A stretch of 46,188 nt of DNA from Flavobacteriaceae bacterium (GTDB lineage Bacteria > Bacteroidota > Bacteroidia > Flavobacteriales > Flavobacteriaceae), in contig JAUXGV010000002.1 in the NCBI GenBank assembly GCA_030621915.1, positions 1 to 46,188 on the forward strand. The letters are read 5' to 3'. This document shows, piece by piece, positions 1 to 8,538 of the stretch; position 1 is the stretch's first letter; the number at the start of each line of letters is the position of its first letter. Position numbers and translations under genes: made by a program. The notes under the pieces are model-generated. The model saw nothing but the letters and a program-made list of their open reading frames with translations, had not been told where the DNA came from and searched no databases.

Positions 1-9
1 AAAAATAAT

Positions 10-750
10 ATGGGAAGACTCACTGAAGCAATTAAACATTTAATTATACTAAATGTCATTTTATTCGGCTCTCGTTATTTCTTAACAGGAATAGATTTAA
101 GCAATTGGCTGGCCTTATATTTTCCAAAAAATGATCATTTTGGATTCTGGCAATTCGTAAGTCATATGTTTATGCATGGTAATGTCATGCATATCGTATT
201 TAACATGTATGCTCTTTGGGCTTTTGGTTCTCCCTTGGAACAAATGTGGGGAAGAAATAAATTTATATTCTTTTATTTTTCAGCAGGGATAGGTGCTGGA
301 CTAATTTATACGGCCGTGAATTATTTTCAGTTTAACAGTGTTTATAACGAATTAATTGCTCTTGGTATGCAAAGCGGCGATATTCAAAACTTATTAGAAT
401 CAGGTCGATATAATCCAGATATTTTAGCACAAATATCTGAAAAACGATTGACCGATTTTTATCATATTTACAATACTCCTGCCGTAGGTGCTTCAGGTGC
501 CGTTTATGGCGTTTTAGTCGCTTTTGGAATGTCATTTCCTAATGCTAAATTGGCGCTTATCTTTTTCCCTGTTCCAATAGCCGCTAAATATTTTATTCCT
601 GTTTTAATTGGTTTGGATCTGTTTTCCGGGGTAACAGGATTTTCACTTTTTGGAGGAGGAATAGCTCATTTTGCACACGTAGGTGGAGCTCTTATTGGAT
701 TTATAATGATGCAATATTGGAAGAAAAATCAATTTAACCGTTGGAGTTAA
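10..750 (+). CDS. Rhomboid family intramembrane serine protease (first of tandem pair)
   Basis: This 246-residue polytopic membrane protein is a rhomboid, a family that cleaves transmembrane helices of substrate proteins inside the lipid bilayer. The catalytic serine is S162 in a GASGA motif, and the partner histidine is H223 in an AHVGG motif, preceded by H220. H61 and N65 in the second hydrophobic segment (HIVFN) match the oxyanion-hole residues of the family. A long polar insert (about residues 110-155) lies between the membrane segments before the catalytic serine. The ATG at 10 is preceded by only nine bases of window, so any upstream gene is unseen. A second rhomboid follows after 16 bases, which suggests one transcript. 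The family call is firm, but the substrate is unknown. Confidence 0.93.
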   Translation: MGRLTEAIKHLIILNVILFGSRYFLTGIDLSNWLALYFPKNDHFGFWQFVSHMFMHGNVMHIVFNMYALWAFGSPLEQMWGRNKFIFFYFSAGIGAGLIYTAVNYFQFNSVYNELIALGMQSGDIQNLLESGRYNPDILAQISEKRLTDFYHIYNTPAVGASGAVYGVLVAFGMSFPNAKLALIFFPVPIAAKYFIPVLIGLDLFSGVTGFSLFGGGIAHFAHVGGALIGFIMMQYWKKNQFNRWS

Positions 751-766
751 TTAAAAAAAATGAAAT

Positions 767-1624
767 TTGAATAATTGGTTCAATAACATATTATATAAAT
801 ATACCTCAGGCAATGCCGTAGAAAAGATTATTTACATCAATGTAATATTGTTTTTATTGACATATCTTTTCAATACCCTTTCGTTTTTAATGGGCAATGA
901 GAGTAATTTTATTATCAATTGGTTTGCCTTATCGCCTCATTTTGATGAATTACTTTTCAAACCATGGTCTATCATAAGTTATGGTTTTTTACACGATGGT
1001 TTTTTTCATATTTTATTTAACTTGATATTCCTCTTTTATATAGGGAATATATTTTTAGACTATTTTAATAAAAAACAATTTTTACTGTATTTTATATTAG
1101 GAATATTATCGGGCGGACTCGTATTCCTTTTAAGTTATAATTATCTCCCGGCATTAAAAACGCATGAAACCTATTTGGTTGGAGCCTCTGCAGGAGTCAC
1201 AGCTATTTTGGTAGGAATCACCAGTTACATACCTAACTATGCCATTAAATTGCGTTTTATTGGAAGTATTAAATTATGGCATATTGCAATAGTATTAATA
1301 GTTATTGATATTATTCAAATCCCCAATGGAAACGCAGGTGGTCATTTGGCTCATCTCGGTGGAGCACTTTTAGGTTTTTTATTAACCACACAATTCAATC
1401 AGGGTAAAAATTTAATTCTGTTATTGGGAGGCTTATTTCAGAAAAAAAGTGAAAAGCCTTTAAAAACTGTTTACAAAGGAAAAAAAAACACAAAGCACAA
1501 GGCGAAGAATCCTGAAAGTCGTCAAAAGAAAATCGACGCAATTTTAGATAAAATAAGTAAATCTGGATACGAAACCCTGACAAAAGAAGAAAAGGATTTT
1601 TTATTTAAAATAGGAAAGGAATAA
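767..1624 (+). CDS. Rhomboid family protease with C-terminal DUF6576-like tail
   Basis: The protein has 285 residues. The rhomboid residues are present: H81 and N85 (HILFN), catalytic S141 in GASAG and H196 in AHLGG. After the last membrane segment, a basic linker (about 225-250) leads to an acidic helical tail (SRQKKIDAILDKISKSGYE onward), like the DUF6576 tail often seen on the second rhomboid of Bacteroidetes pairs. The only start that preserves the natural N-terminus is TTG at 767. An ATG at 760 is out of frame and closes after four codons (760-774). The gene lies between another rhomboid and an EEP-family gene on the same strand, all closely spaced, so they are probably co-transcribed. 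Confidence 0.92.
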   Translation: MNNWFNNILYKYTSGNAVEKIIYINVILFLLTYLFNTLSFLMGNESNFIINWFALSPHFDELLFKPWSIISYGFLHDGFFHILFNLIFLFYIGNIFLDYFNKKQFLLYFILGILSGGLVFLLSYNYLPALKTHETYLVGASAGVTAILVGITSYIPNYAIKLRFIGSIKLWHIAIVLIVIDIIQIPNGNAGGHLAHLGGALLGFLLTTQFNQGKNLILLLGGLFQKKSEKPLKTVYKGKKNTKHKAKNPESRQKKIDAILDKISKSGYETLTKEEKDFLFKIGKE

Positions 1625-1644
1625 AAATCAAACTAATTATTCAT

Positions 1645-2664
1645 TTGAAAAAATTATCCCCTTTAAATAAAGTACTATATTTTATCAATAATGTATTCGC
1701 ATTATTGTTATTTCTGAGTATAGCCATTCCATACATAAAGCCTATATCATTTCCCATAATTTCCGTATTAAGTCTGGTGGTTCCTTTTTTAATTTTTACT
1801 CATATTATTTTTATAATTTATTGGCTGATTAATGGTCTAAAAAGGCAATTTATTCTTTCATCAATATGCGTTATATTAACCATATTATTTTCTTATTTTC
1901 CTTATAAGTTTAACGGGGAAACTTTAAAAAGTGAATCTGCATTGTCAATAATGACCTATAACGTCCATCTTTTCAACCGTTATAATTGGATTCAAACAGA
2001 AAATATTCCCATTAAAATATCAAATTTTATTGTTCAAAACGACCCAGATATAGTAACAATACAGGAATATTATAAATCAAAAGACATCTATTTAAATTTC
2101 CCATATAAATATTTAGAATTAAAGGGTGAAAGTAATTTTGGCCAGGCAATATATTCAAAATTCGAGATTATAAACAAGGGATCTTTAGATTTTAAAAACA
2201 CTTCTAATAATGCAATTTATATTGATATTGTCAAAGAAAATGATACTATTAGAATTTACAATTTACACTTAGAATCTATGCATATAAAAATGGATAGTCT
2301 CAATTTAAATGAAAAAAATTCAAAAAAATTATTAAATAGAATATCAACTTCATTTGTAAAGCAACAATTACAAGTAGAGCAATTTATTGCCCACAAAGAA
2401 AAATGTGAATTTAAAACAGTTATTTGTGGAGATTTTAATAATACAACATATTCATGGGTTTATAAAAACATAAAAGGTGATTTTAAAGATTCTTTTTTGC
2501 ACGCCGGGAAAGGATTTGGTAAAACCTTTGATTTTAATAAATACCCTTTAAGAATTGATTTTATTTTGGCAAGTGAACAATTTGAAGTGACGGAACACAG
2601 AAATTATAAAGTGAAATTTTCCGACCATGAACCCATTTTGGCCAAATTAGATTTTAAAGATTAA
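1645..2664 (+). CDS. Endonuclease/exonuclease/phosphatase family membrane protein
   Basis: The protein has 339 residues. About three hydrophobic segments fill residues 10-95, followed by an extracytoplasmic or cytoplasmic EEP (DNase I-like) domain from about 105 to the end. EEP metal and catalytic motifs are visible in order: MTYNVH, TIQEY (metal-binding Glu), YNLHLES, CGDFNN (Asp/Asn pair), RIDFI and the terminal SDHEP (catalytic His). The family includes nucleases and phosphodiesterases, and the substrate cannot be named from sequence. The start is TTG at 1645, because no in-frame ATG precedes the first membrane segment. It is the last gene of the rhomboid cluster and is followed by a gene-free region. 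Confidence 0.88.
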   Translation: MKKLSPLNKVLYFINNVFALLLFLSIAIPYIKPISFPIISVLSLVVPFLIFTHIIFIIYWLINGLKRQFILSSICVILTILFSYFPYKFNGETLKSESALSIMTYNVHLFNRYNWIQTENIPIKISNFIVQNDPDIVTIQEYYKSKDIYLNFPYKYLELKGESNFGQAIYSKFEIINKGSLDFKNTSNNAIYIDIVKENDTIRIYNLHLESMHIKMDSLNLNEKNSKKLLNRISTSFVKQQLQVEQFIAHKEKCEFKTVICGDFNNTTYSWVYKNIKGDFKDSFLHAGKGFGKTFDFNKYPLRIDFILASEQFEVTEHRNYKVKFSDHEPILAKLDFKD

Positions 2665-2984
2665 TAGTTAATATTAATGGAAGAAACATACCCAAGGTAT
2701 TTTGAATCATATTTACTGAACCCTTTATAAAAAACCTCCCTTAACACCTCGTCAAGCCTGACGGCTGGCAGGGAGGGAATTATTCAAAAAATAATTCGTG
2801 TTCGTTTGAAAAAATTGCATCATTTACGTTTGAGGATTCATTTGTAAACCAATTCGTGTCAATTTGTGAAATTAGTGTCCCTTTTTAACAATCCCACGAC
2901 ATCCCAATTACTGCAAATCCGTGAAATTAGGGTTGTCTCTATCAGGAAATTTCACAGAAACACAATTTATTTAATTTCGTGTAT
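2665..2984. other. Gene-free region with hairpin and diverged short direct repeats
   Basis: No credible gene is visible in these 320 bases between convergent genes. A hairpin lies at 2735-2776. Four related short units follow, each a variant of an AATTYGTG...AAATTAGTG theme: 2793-2800, 2851-2880, 2916-2930 and 2973-2990. The last one runs into the 3' end of the ABM-domain gene. They resemble the degenerate intergenic repeats common in flavobacterial genomes. I infer no function. Confidence 0.5.
2735..2776 (+). terminator. Intergenic hairpin downstream of the EEP gene
   Basis: CCTCCCT (2735-2741) pairs with AGGGAGG (2770-2776), and an inner AGCC/GGCT stem (2755-2758 with 2763-2766) closes on a TGAC loop. 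The element is clearly richer in G+C than its surroundings. It lacks a clean T-run, so it may be an intergenic repeat that stops or protects transcripts rather than a classical terminator. Confidence 0.4.
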
Positions 2985-3305
2985 TTAGTGTTTTTCGAAG
3001 CCATAATCTCTTTCCACCTTACAAATTCTCAATTGATATTCTTTGTACCATACTGCCTTACCCTTTTCGCGTGCAAAGGTATGTTCCACATTATTCTTCC
3101 AATTCAATATTGCTTCAACATTTTCCCAATATGAAACCGTAATACCAATTTCATTTCGAGCTGATTCAATTCCTAAATAGCCATCTTGTTGATGGGCTAA
3201 TTCTTCCATTCTCATTGCAGTATCTTCATATCCATCATCTATATTGGTTCTTATAGTAGAAAAAATAACTGCATAATAAGGTGGTTTTGGGGTTTTTGCA
3301 ATCAT
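2985..3305 (-). CDS. Antibiotic biosynthesis monooxygenase (ABM) domain protein
   Basis: Read from the ATG at 3305, this is a 106-residue protein of the dimeric alpha/beta-barrel ABM family, related to small heme- or cofactor-free monooxygenases and stress-response proteins. Typical landmarks are PPYYAVIF at the N-terminus, MEELAHQQDGYLGIESAR in the middle, and a tryptophan-rich VSYWENVEAILNW strand-helix. The open frame extends back to 3353, but that would overlap the divergent mtaB start at 3344 and add an uncharacteristic N-terminus, so 3305 is preferred. The substrate is unknown. The stop codon sits inside a short intergenic repeat unit. Confidence 0.85.
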   Translation of the reverse strand: MIAKTPKPPYYAVIFSTIRTNIDDGYEDTAMRMEELAHQQDGYLGIESARNEIGITVSYWENVEAILNWKNNVEHTFAREKGKAVWYKEYQLRICKVERDYGFEKH

Positions 3306-3323
3306 AATTTTATCGTATTTTTG
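3295..3323 (+). promoter_or_regulatory. Candidate Bacteroidetes promoter for mtaB
   Basis: A TTTG element at 3295-3298 lies 17 bases before TATTTTTG at 3316-3323. This fits the Bacteroidetes -33 TTTG and -7 TAnnTTTG pattern. Transcription would start near 3330, giving a leader of about 15 bases before the mtaB ATG at 3344. The element overlaps the first codons of the divergent ABM-domain gene. Confidence 0.6.
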
Positions 3324-3343
3324 CCAACGATAAATATACATCA

Positions 3344-4678
3344 ATGCAAACACAAAAAAAAGTTGCGTTTTACACTTTAGGATGTAAACTCAATTACTCA
3401 GAAACTTCTACAATTTCCAGAAATTTTCAGAATAAAGGTTTTGAAAGAGTTGAGTTTAATGAAAGTGCAGATATATATGTGATCAACACTTGCTCGGTTA
3501 CCGAAAATGCTGATAAAAGATTCAAATCGATCGTAAAATCGGCATTAAAACAAAATGAAAATGCCTTTTTAATCGCTATTGGGTGTTATGCACAATTAAA
3601 GCCTAATGAACTGGCCAAAATAGATGGTGTGGATTTGGTTTTAGGTGCAACAGAAAAATTTAAAGTATTTGACTATATCAATGATCTTTCTAAAAATGAT
3701 ATGGGTAAAGTTCATTCATGCGAAATTAAAGAAGCTGATTTTTATATAGGCTCTTATTCTATTGGTGATCGAACCAGAGCTTTTCTAAAGGTTCAGGATG
3801 GTTGTGATTATAAATGTACCTATTGTACAATTCCTTTGGCACGGGGAATATCACGAAGTGATACTTTGGAAAATATATTAAAAAACACCCAAGAAATATC
3901 AGAACAAGGCATAAAAGAAATTGTTTTAACGGGTGTAAATATTGGTGATTATGGGAAAGGAGAATTCGGGAATCTAAAACATGAGCATACTTTTTTTGAA
4001 TTGGTTCAAGCCTTGGATCAAGTGGAAGGAATTAGTCGTTTACGAATTTCATCCATCGAACCGAATCTGTTAAAAAATGAAACTATTGACTTTGTGGCTC
4101 AATCGAATAGCTTTGTCCCTCATTTTCACATTCCATTACAAAGTGGCAGTAATCATTTACTTAAACTCATGAAAAGAAGATACCTCAAAGAAGTTTATGT
4201 TGATAGAGTCCGTCAAATCAAAGAGAAAATGCCAGATGCTTGTATTGGGGTAGATGTTATTGTTGGGTTTCCAGGTGAAACGGATGATTTTTTTTTAGAG
4301 ACCTACAATTTTTTAAACGAATTGGACATTTCTTATTTACATGTTTTTACTTATTCGGAACGTCCTAATACTGAGGCATTTGACATGGGTAATGTCATTC
4401 CAAAAAATGTACGGAAAAAACGCAGTAAAATGCTTCGGGGTTTATCTGTTAAAAAACGTAGACATTTTTACCAATGTCAATTAGGAAAATCTTTTTCTGT
4501 TTTATTTGAAGGAGAAAATAAAGAGGGATATATCCATGGTTTTACAGAAAATTATATTAAAGTTAAAACTCTCTGGAACCCCAATTTGGTAAACACAATT
4601 CATTCGGTTCAACTGACAAATATTGACGAAGATGGATTGGTGAGATTTGAATGGGTTAAAGAAAAAAGCTTAGCATAA
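3344..4678 (+). CDS. mtaB: tRNA (N6-threonylcarbamoyladenosine37-C2)-methylthiotransferase MtaB
   Basis: This radical-SAM enzyme converts t6A to ms2t6A at position 37 of ANN-decoding tRNAs. In 444 residues it carries the N-terminal methylthiotransferase domain with three cluster cysteines, C14 (LGCKLN), C50 (NTCSVT) and C81 (IGCYAQ). The radical-SAM CxxxCxxC follows at C154, C158 and C161. Conserved QSGS, VDVIVGFPGE and YSERP segments come next, and then a TRAM-like C-terminus. The LGCKLN form and length fit MtaB rather than MiaB or RimO. Its substrate modification is made by TsaD, encoded at 37846. A MarC-family gene starts three bases after the stop, so the two are probably in one operon. 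Confidence 0.95.
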   Translation: MQTQKKVAFYTLGCKLNYSETSTISRNFQNKGFERVEFNESADIYVINTCSVTENADKRFKSIVKSALKQNENAFLIAIGCYAQLKPNELAKIDGVDLVLGATEKFKVFDYINDLSKNDMGKVHSCEIKEADFYIGSYSIGDRTRAFLKVQDGCDYKCTYCTIPLARGISRSDTLENILKNTQEISEQGIKEIVLTGVNIGDYGKGEFGNLKHEHTFFELVQALDQVEGISRLRISSIEPNLLKNETIDFVAQSNSFVPHFHIPLQSGSNHLLKLMKRRYLKEVYVDRVRQIKEKMPDACIGVDVIVGFPGETDDFFLETYNFLNELDISYLHVFTYSERPNTEAFDMGNVIPKNVRKKRSKMLRGLSVKKRRHFYQCQLGKSFSVLFEGENKEGYIHGFTENYIKVKTLWNPNLVNTIHSVQLTNIDEDGLVRFEWVKEKSLA

Positions 4679-4681
4679 ACT

Positions 4682-5326
4682 ATGGATACTTATTATACTT
4701 TTGCGATTTTAGTTTTCACCTCATTTTTTACATTGATAAATCCCTTGGGAACCATGCCCATCTTTATGTCAATGACCTCTAAATTAAGCGGTGAAAAGCG
4801 AAAATATACTGCTAAAAAAGCAAGTATCATTGCCTTTTTAACCATCATTGCTTTTGCTTTTTCTGGTCAAATTCTATTTAGATTTTTTGGTATTTCTGTC
4901 AATAGTTTTCGTATTGTTGGGGGTGTTATATTTTTTGCCATGGGCTGGGATATGCTACAAGCACGACTTGGAAACATGAAACATACCGATGATGAAAATA
5001 AAATCAATGCCTATGTTGATGACATTTCTATTACTCCCTTGGCCATACCCATGATTTGTGGACCAGGAGCTATTACCAATGCCATAATTTTAATGGAAGG
5101 ATCTGAAACGACCCTAAAAAAGGTAATTTTAATTGCTGTTATATTTTTGGTTTTATTACTTACCTATCTTATATTAATAGGATCCAGTAAAATAACCGAT
5201 AAATTGGGTGAAACCGGGAATAAAGTCATGATGCGTTTGATGGGATTGATTGTGATGGTTATAGCGGTTGAATTTTTCTTTAGTGGATTAAAACCAATCC
5301 TAATATCCATAATTCATGCCAAATAA
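4682..5326 (+). CDS. MarC family integral membrane protein
   Basis: The 214 residues form about six transmembrane segments. Family signatures include FFTLINPLGTMPIF near the N-terminus, GWDMLQ around residue 80, and PLAIPMICGPGAITNAI around residue 120. Despite the name, MarC proteins have no proven role in multiple antibiotic resistance, and the transported substrate is unsettled. The start lies three bases after the mtaB stop, and the last 11 bases overlap the next gene. This indicates a tightly coupled operon. Confidence 0.92.
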   Translation: MDTYYTFAILVFTSFFTLINPLGTMPIFMSMTSKLSGEKRKYTAKKASIIAFLTIIAFAFSGQILFRFFGISVNSFRIVGGVIFFAMGWDMLQARLGNMKHTDDENKINAYVDDISITPLAIPMICGPGAITNAIILMEGSETTLKKVILIAVIFLVLLLTYLILIGSSKITDKLGETGNKVMMRLMGLIVMVIAVEFFFSGLKPILISIIHAK

Positions 5327-5972
5327 AAAGCAGTTATATTTAATGCCAGGCTTGGCGGCAAGTTCAAAAATATTTGATTACATAAAGCTCCCTCAGGAAA
5401 AATTTGAGCTTCATTTTTTGGAATGGATAATTCCGGAATCCTTTGATGAGAGTTTGGAGCATTATACAAAAAGGCTGGTCGAAAAAATAACCGAACCAAA
5501 CCCTGTTTTAATAGGAGTTTCATTTGGCGGGATTTTGGTTCAGGAGATGAGCAAATATATTCCAACAGAAAAAATCATTATCATTTCAAGCATCAAGGAT
5601 AAAAATGAAATTCCAAAGAGATTAAAATTTCTTCAAAAATTAAAACTATACAAGTTTTTCCCATCAAAAAAAATAGCCCATACTGTTGATTTTTCAAAAT
5701 ATAATTTTACCAAATCTATCCAAAAAAAAACAGCATTATACAACAAGTTCTTTAATGTTAGAGATGAACAATATTTAGATTGGGCTATTTTCCATGTTTT
5801 GAACTGGAAGCCAGATCAACCATGTAAAAATCTTGTTCATATTCATGGCACTGATGACAGTATTTTTCCTATTAAACACATCAAGAATTGCATTAAAATT
5901 GAAGGAGGAACGCATGCTATGATCATAAACAAAGGAAGAGAAATTAGTTCCATACTACAAGAGATTTTTTAA
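5316..5972 (+). CDS. Alpha/beta-hydrolase fold protein
   Basis: This 218-residue cytoplasmic protein has a compact alpha/beta-hydrolase layout. The oxyanion region is LMPGLAAS (9-16) and the nucleophile elbow GVSFGG places S69 as nucleophile. The acid is probably one of the aspartates in HGTDDSIFP, and the base is the histidine in GGTHAMI near the C-terminus. The cap is small. The substrate cannot be inferred, and an esterase or thioesterase is possible. The ATG at 5316 overlaps the end of the MarC gene by 11 bases, and rfbC follows after 12 bases, so it lies inside an operon. Confidence 0.85.
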   Translation: MPNKKQLYLMPGLAASSKIFDYIKLPQEKFELHFLEWIIPESFDESLEHYTKRLVEKITEPNPVLIGVSFGGILVQEMSKYIPTEKIIIISSIKDKNEIPKRLKFLQKLKLYKFFPSKKIAHTVDFSKYNFTKSIQKKTALYNKFFNVRDEQYLDWAIFHVLNWKPDQPCKNLVHIHGTDDSIFPIKHIKNCIKIEGGTHAMIINKGREISSILQEIF

Positions 5973-5984
5973 TACCTTGCATCT

Positions 5985-6524
5985 ATGATTATTGAAAAAA
6001 CATTTATCAAAGATTTGATTCTTATCACACCCAATGTATTTACAGATGACAGAGGATACTTTATGGAATCATTCAATCAAAAAAAATTGGCAAGTGTAAT
6101 CAATTATAATTTTGTTCAAGACAATGAATCTCTATCCCAAAAAGGAGTATTAAGAGGCTTACATTTTCAATTACCTCCATATCCTCAAGCTAAATTAATA
6201 AGAGTTATTAAAGGAAGCATATTAGATGTAGCTGTAGACCTGAGAAAGGATTCTGAATCTTATGGACAACATTTCAAACATGTTTTGAGTGGTGAAAACA
6301 AAAAACAACTTTATATTCCTGAAGGATTTGCCCATGGGTTTCATTGTTTGGAGAATAATTCTATAATAAATTATAAATGTTCCGATTACTATCAATCGGA
6401 ATATGAAGCATCTATATTATGGAATGATATTGATTTAAACATAGACTGGGGAATTGAAAATCCAATTTTGTCAGAAAAGGATAAAATCGCTGAAAAATTT
6501 ATTACATTTGAAAATCCCTTCTAA
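5985..6524 (+). CDS. rfbC: dTDP-4-dehydrorhamnose 3,5-epimerase family protein
   Basis: The protein has 179 residues and a single cupin (RmlC) domain. RmlC epimerises dTDP-4-keto-6-deoxyglucose on the route to dTDP-L-rhamnose. Motifs seen are DDRGYFMESFN (21-31), QDNESLSQKGVLRGLHFQ with catalytic H60, KLIRVIKGSILDVAVDLR, and the LYIPEGFAHGF strand. The tyrosine in the KCSDYY region is the likely catalytic acid. No rmlA, rmlB or rmlD is present in the window, which is unusual for a gene normally found in a sugar cluster. It may serve a distant rhamnose pathway or make a related deoxysugar. Confidence 0.92.
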   Translation: MIIEKTFIKDLILITPNVFTDDRGYFMESFNQKKLASVINYNFVQDNESLSQKGVLRGLHFQLPPYPQAKLIRVIKGSILDVAVDLRKDSESYGQHFKHVLSGENKKQLYIPEGFAHGFHCLENNSIINYKCSDYYQSEYEASILWNDIDLNIDWGIENPILSEKDKIAEKFITFENPF

Positions 6525-6531
6525 TTTTTAA

Positions 6532-7461
6532 ATGAATTTTAACGTGAAAAATGCTTCCAGATTTATTGTCTTATTAAGTGTGCTTATAGTTTCCATTTTT
6601 TTCATCAATGCTGACGATCATAAGACAAATAAAAGTTCAGATTTAAATAGTGAAACAAACAATTCCAGCCATGATTATCAAATAAAAGCATTAAAAATTC
6701 CTAAAAACTTAAGTTTTTCCGGTGAAAGAGTGGAACTTGAAAAAACTGATATTTTAGAACGAATTGATCGTGAATTATTAATTAATACCTATTGGCAATC
6801 CAATGCTTTATTATGGTTCAAGCGGACCCATAAATATTTTCCTATTATTGAACCCATTTTAATGGAAAAAGGTGTACCGGATGATTTTAAATATTTGGCG
6901 GTCATTGAAAGTGATTTAAGAAATGTTACATCGCCAGTAGGAGCCAAAGGGATGTGGCAAATGCTTAAAGGTGCAGCCCAAGAAAACGGACTTGAAGTGA
7001 ATACCAATGTTGATGAAAGATATCATTTGGAAAAAGCAACCCGAGCAGCTTGTGATTATTTAATTAAAGCCAAAGAAAGATTAGGCAGTTGGACGTTGGC
7101 CGCAGCTGCATATCATGGAGGAAATTATGGGATAGTAAAAAAATTGAAGGAACAAGGGGTCAACAGTTATTACGAAGTATTAGTAGGAGAAAATACCGAA
7201 AGATATGTCCCCAGAATAGTTGCTGCAAAAGAAATACTAAGTCATCCTAAAAAATATGGTTTTTATTTTGATGAAGAGGATTTATATGTATTAAAACCTA
7301 CTTTTACTGTAAAGGTTGATACCGTTATTACCAATATCGCCTTGTTTGCTAAGAAGTTTGACACAAACTATAAGGAACTTAAAATGTACAATCCTTGGTT
7401 GCGTGAAAACAAATTAAACAACAAATCACGAAAGCTGTACGAAATTAAAATTCCTAAATAG
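6532..7461 (+). CDS. Lytic transglycosylase, MltD/SLT-like
   Basis: The protein has 309 residues with a hydrophobic N-terminal export or anchor segment (about 11-26), which places the rest in the periplasm. The SLT domain spans about 105-225. Catalytic E126 lies in AVIESD, followed by PVGAKGMWQ, and AAAAYHGGNYG later in the fold. Such enzymes cleave peptidoglycan to 1,6-anhydro-MurNAc products. The C-terminal segment (about 255-305) resembles one degenerate LysM-like unit (ALFAKKFDTNYKELKMYNP), fewer than in classical MltD. It follows rfbC after 7 bases. Its products could feed the MurQ pathway encoded at 31044, which is my inference. Confidence 0.92.
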   Translation: MNFNVKNASRFIVLLSVLIVSIFFINADDHKTNKSSDLNSETNNSSHDYQIKALKIPKNLSFSGERVELEKTDILERIDRELLINTYWQSNALLWFKRTHKYFPIIEPILMEKGVPDDFKYLAVIESDLRNVTSPVGAKGMWQMLKGAAQENGLEVNTNVDERYHLEKATRAACDYLIKAKERLGSWTLAAAAYHGGNYGIVKKLKEQGVNSYYEVLVGENTERYVPRIVAAKEILSHPKKYGFYFDEEDLYVLKPTFTVKVDTVITNIALFAKKFDTNYKELKMYNPWLRENKLNNKSRKLYEIKIPK

Positions 7462-7515
7462 AAAAAATCGAATTGAATTTCTTATACTCGTTATTTAGTT
7501 TATTCATTGGAGCTC

Positions 7516-7530
7516 AAAGTCAGAGACTTT
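7516..7530. terminator. Small hairpin between convergent genes
   Basis: AAAGTC (7516-7521) and GACTTT (7525-7530) form a perfect 6-bp stem with an AGA loop, between the stop of the transglycosylase (7461) and the stop of the oxidoreductase on the other strand (7567). The flanking T-run is short, so this is at best a weak bidirectional terminator. Confidence 0.3.
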
Positions 7531-7566
7531 TCACAACGGCTAATTTTTTCTAAAATCTGAATTTAT

Positions 7567-8508
7567 TTATAAGCCATGAAGAGCTTGTATAGATAAATTA
7601 TATTCTGAAATCAATTCCTGCATTATCGTTTTAACGGGTTTTATATCATGTATCAAACCAGCAATTTGGCCAATTTCCAATTCTCCTTCCTCCATATCTC
7701 CTTCAAACATTCCTTTTTTAGCTCGAGACTTTCCCAATAATAACCTCAATTCATCAGGATTTGCCTGTTTTTGATAAAGATCTTGTATCTTATTATAAAA
7801 TTGATTTTTAATCAAACGTACAGGAGTCAACTCTTTTAAGGTGAGATTAGTACCTCCATCTTCAATATTGACAACAGTATTTTTAAAATTTATATGTGCT
7901 GAAGATTCTTCACTAGCAACAAATCTAGATCCTATTTGAACCCCATCAGCTCCTAATACCATAGCAGCTAGCATACCTCTACCTGATGCGATTCCACCCG
8001 CAGCAATTAAGGGGATTGAAATTTTCTCTTTAACCATAGGTATTAAAGTAAATGTAGTTGTTTCTTCCCTTCCATTATGACCTCCAGCTTCAAAGCCTTC
8101 AGCTACAATAGCATCAACTCCAGCTTCCTGTGACTTTAATGCGAATTTTACACTACTTACAACATGTACAACTTTAATTCCATTAGATTTTAATAATGAA
8201 GTGTATAATTTTGGGTTTCCCGCTGATGTAAAAACAATTTTAACACCCTCCTCCATTATAATTTGAATAATTTTATCCAATTCAGGATATAATAAAGGAA
8301 CATTAACCCCAAAAGGTTTATTGGTTGAATTTTTACATTTTTGAATATGTACTCGTAAAACTTCAGGGTGCATGGATCCAGCTCCAATTAACCCCAGGCC
8401 GCCCGAATTACTCACAGCCGAGGCCAACTTATAACCACTATTCCAAACCATACCTGCCTGGATAATAGGGTATTTGATATCAAAAAGTTTTATAATTTTG
8501 TTTGTCAT
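7567..8508 (-). CDS. Nitronate monooxygenase / FabK-like FMN oxidoreductase
   Basis: This 313-residue TIM-barrel flavoprotein belongs to the nitronate monooxygenase (2-nitropropane dioxygenase) superfamily, which also holds the enoyl-ACP reductase FabK. PIIQAGM near residue 14 and the GGLGLIGAG segment are typical. EAGGHNG places the conserved histidine at H144. AAGGIASGRGMLAAMVLGADGVQIGSRF forms the FMN phosphate site. The sequence alone does not separate nitronate oxidation from enoyl reduction: the AEGFEAGGHNG context is shared. It stands alone, divergent from the EamA gene, with only 50 bases between the two starts. Confidence 0.88.
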   Translation of the reverse strand: MTNKIIKLFDIKYPIIQAGMVWNSGYKLASAVSNSGGLGLIGAGSMHPEVLRVHIQKCKNSTNKPFGVNVPLLYPELDKIIQIIMEEGVKIVFTSAGNPKLYTSLLKSNGIKVVHVVSSVKFALKSQEAGVDAIVAEGFEAGGHNGREETTTFTLIPMVKEKISIPLIAAGGIASGRGMLAAMVLGADGVQIGSRFVASEESSAHINFKNTVVNIEDGGTNLTLKELTPVRLIKNQFYNKIQDLYQKQANPDELRLLLGKSRAKKGMFEGDMEEGELEIGQIAGLIHDIKPVKTIMQELISEYNLSIQALHGL

Positions 8509-8538
8509 TTATTTAAGTTTATCTTAGTAAAAATAAAA

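Noticed and set aside
3306-3353. N-terminal extension of the ABM-domain gene up to 3353
   Set aside because: It overlaps the start and promoter of divergent mtaB and adds residues foreign to the family; the ATG at 3305 gives the normal N-terminus.
4682-5326. Multiple antibiotic resistance function for the MarC protein
   Set aside because: The family name is historical; no marRAB context is present and the function is unproven.
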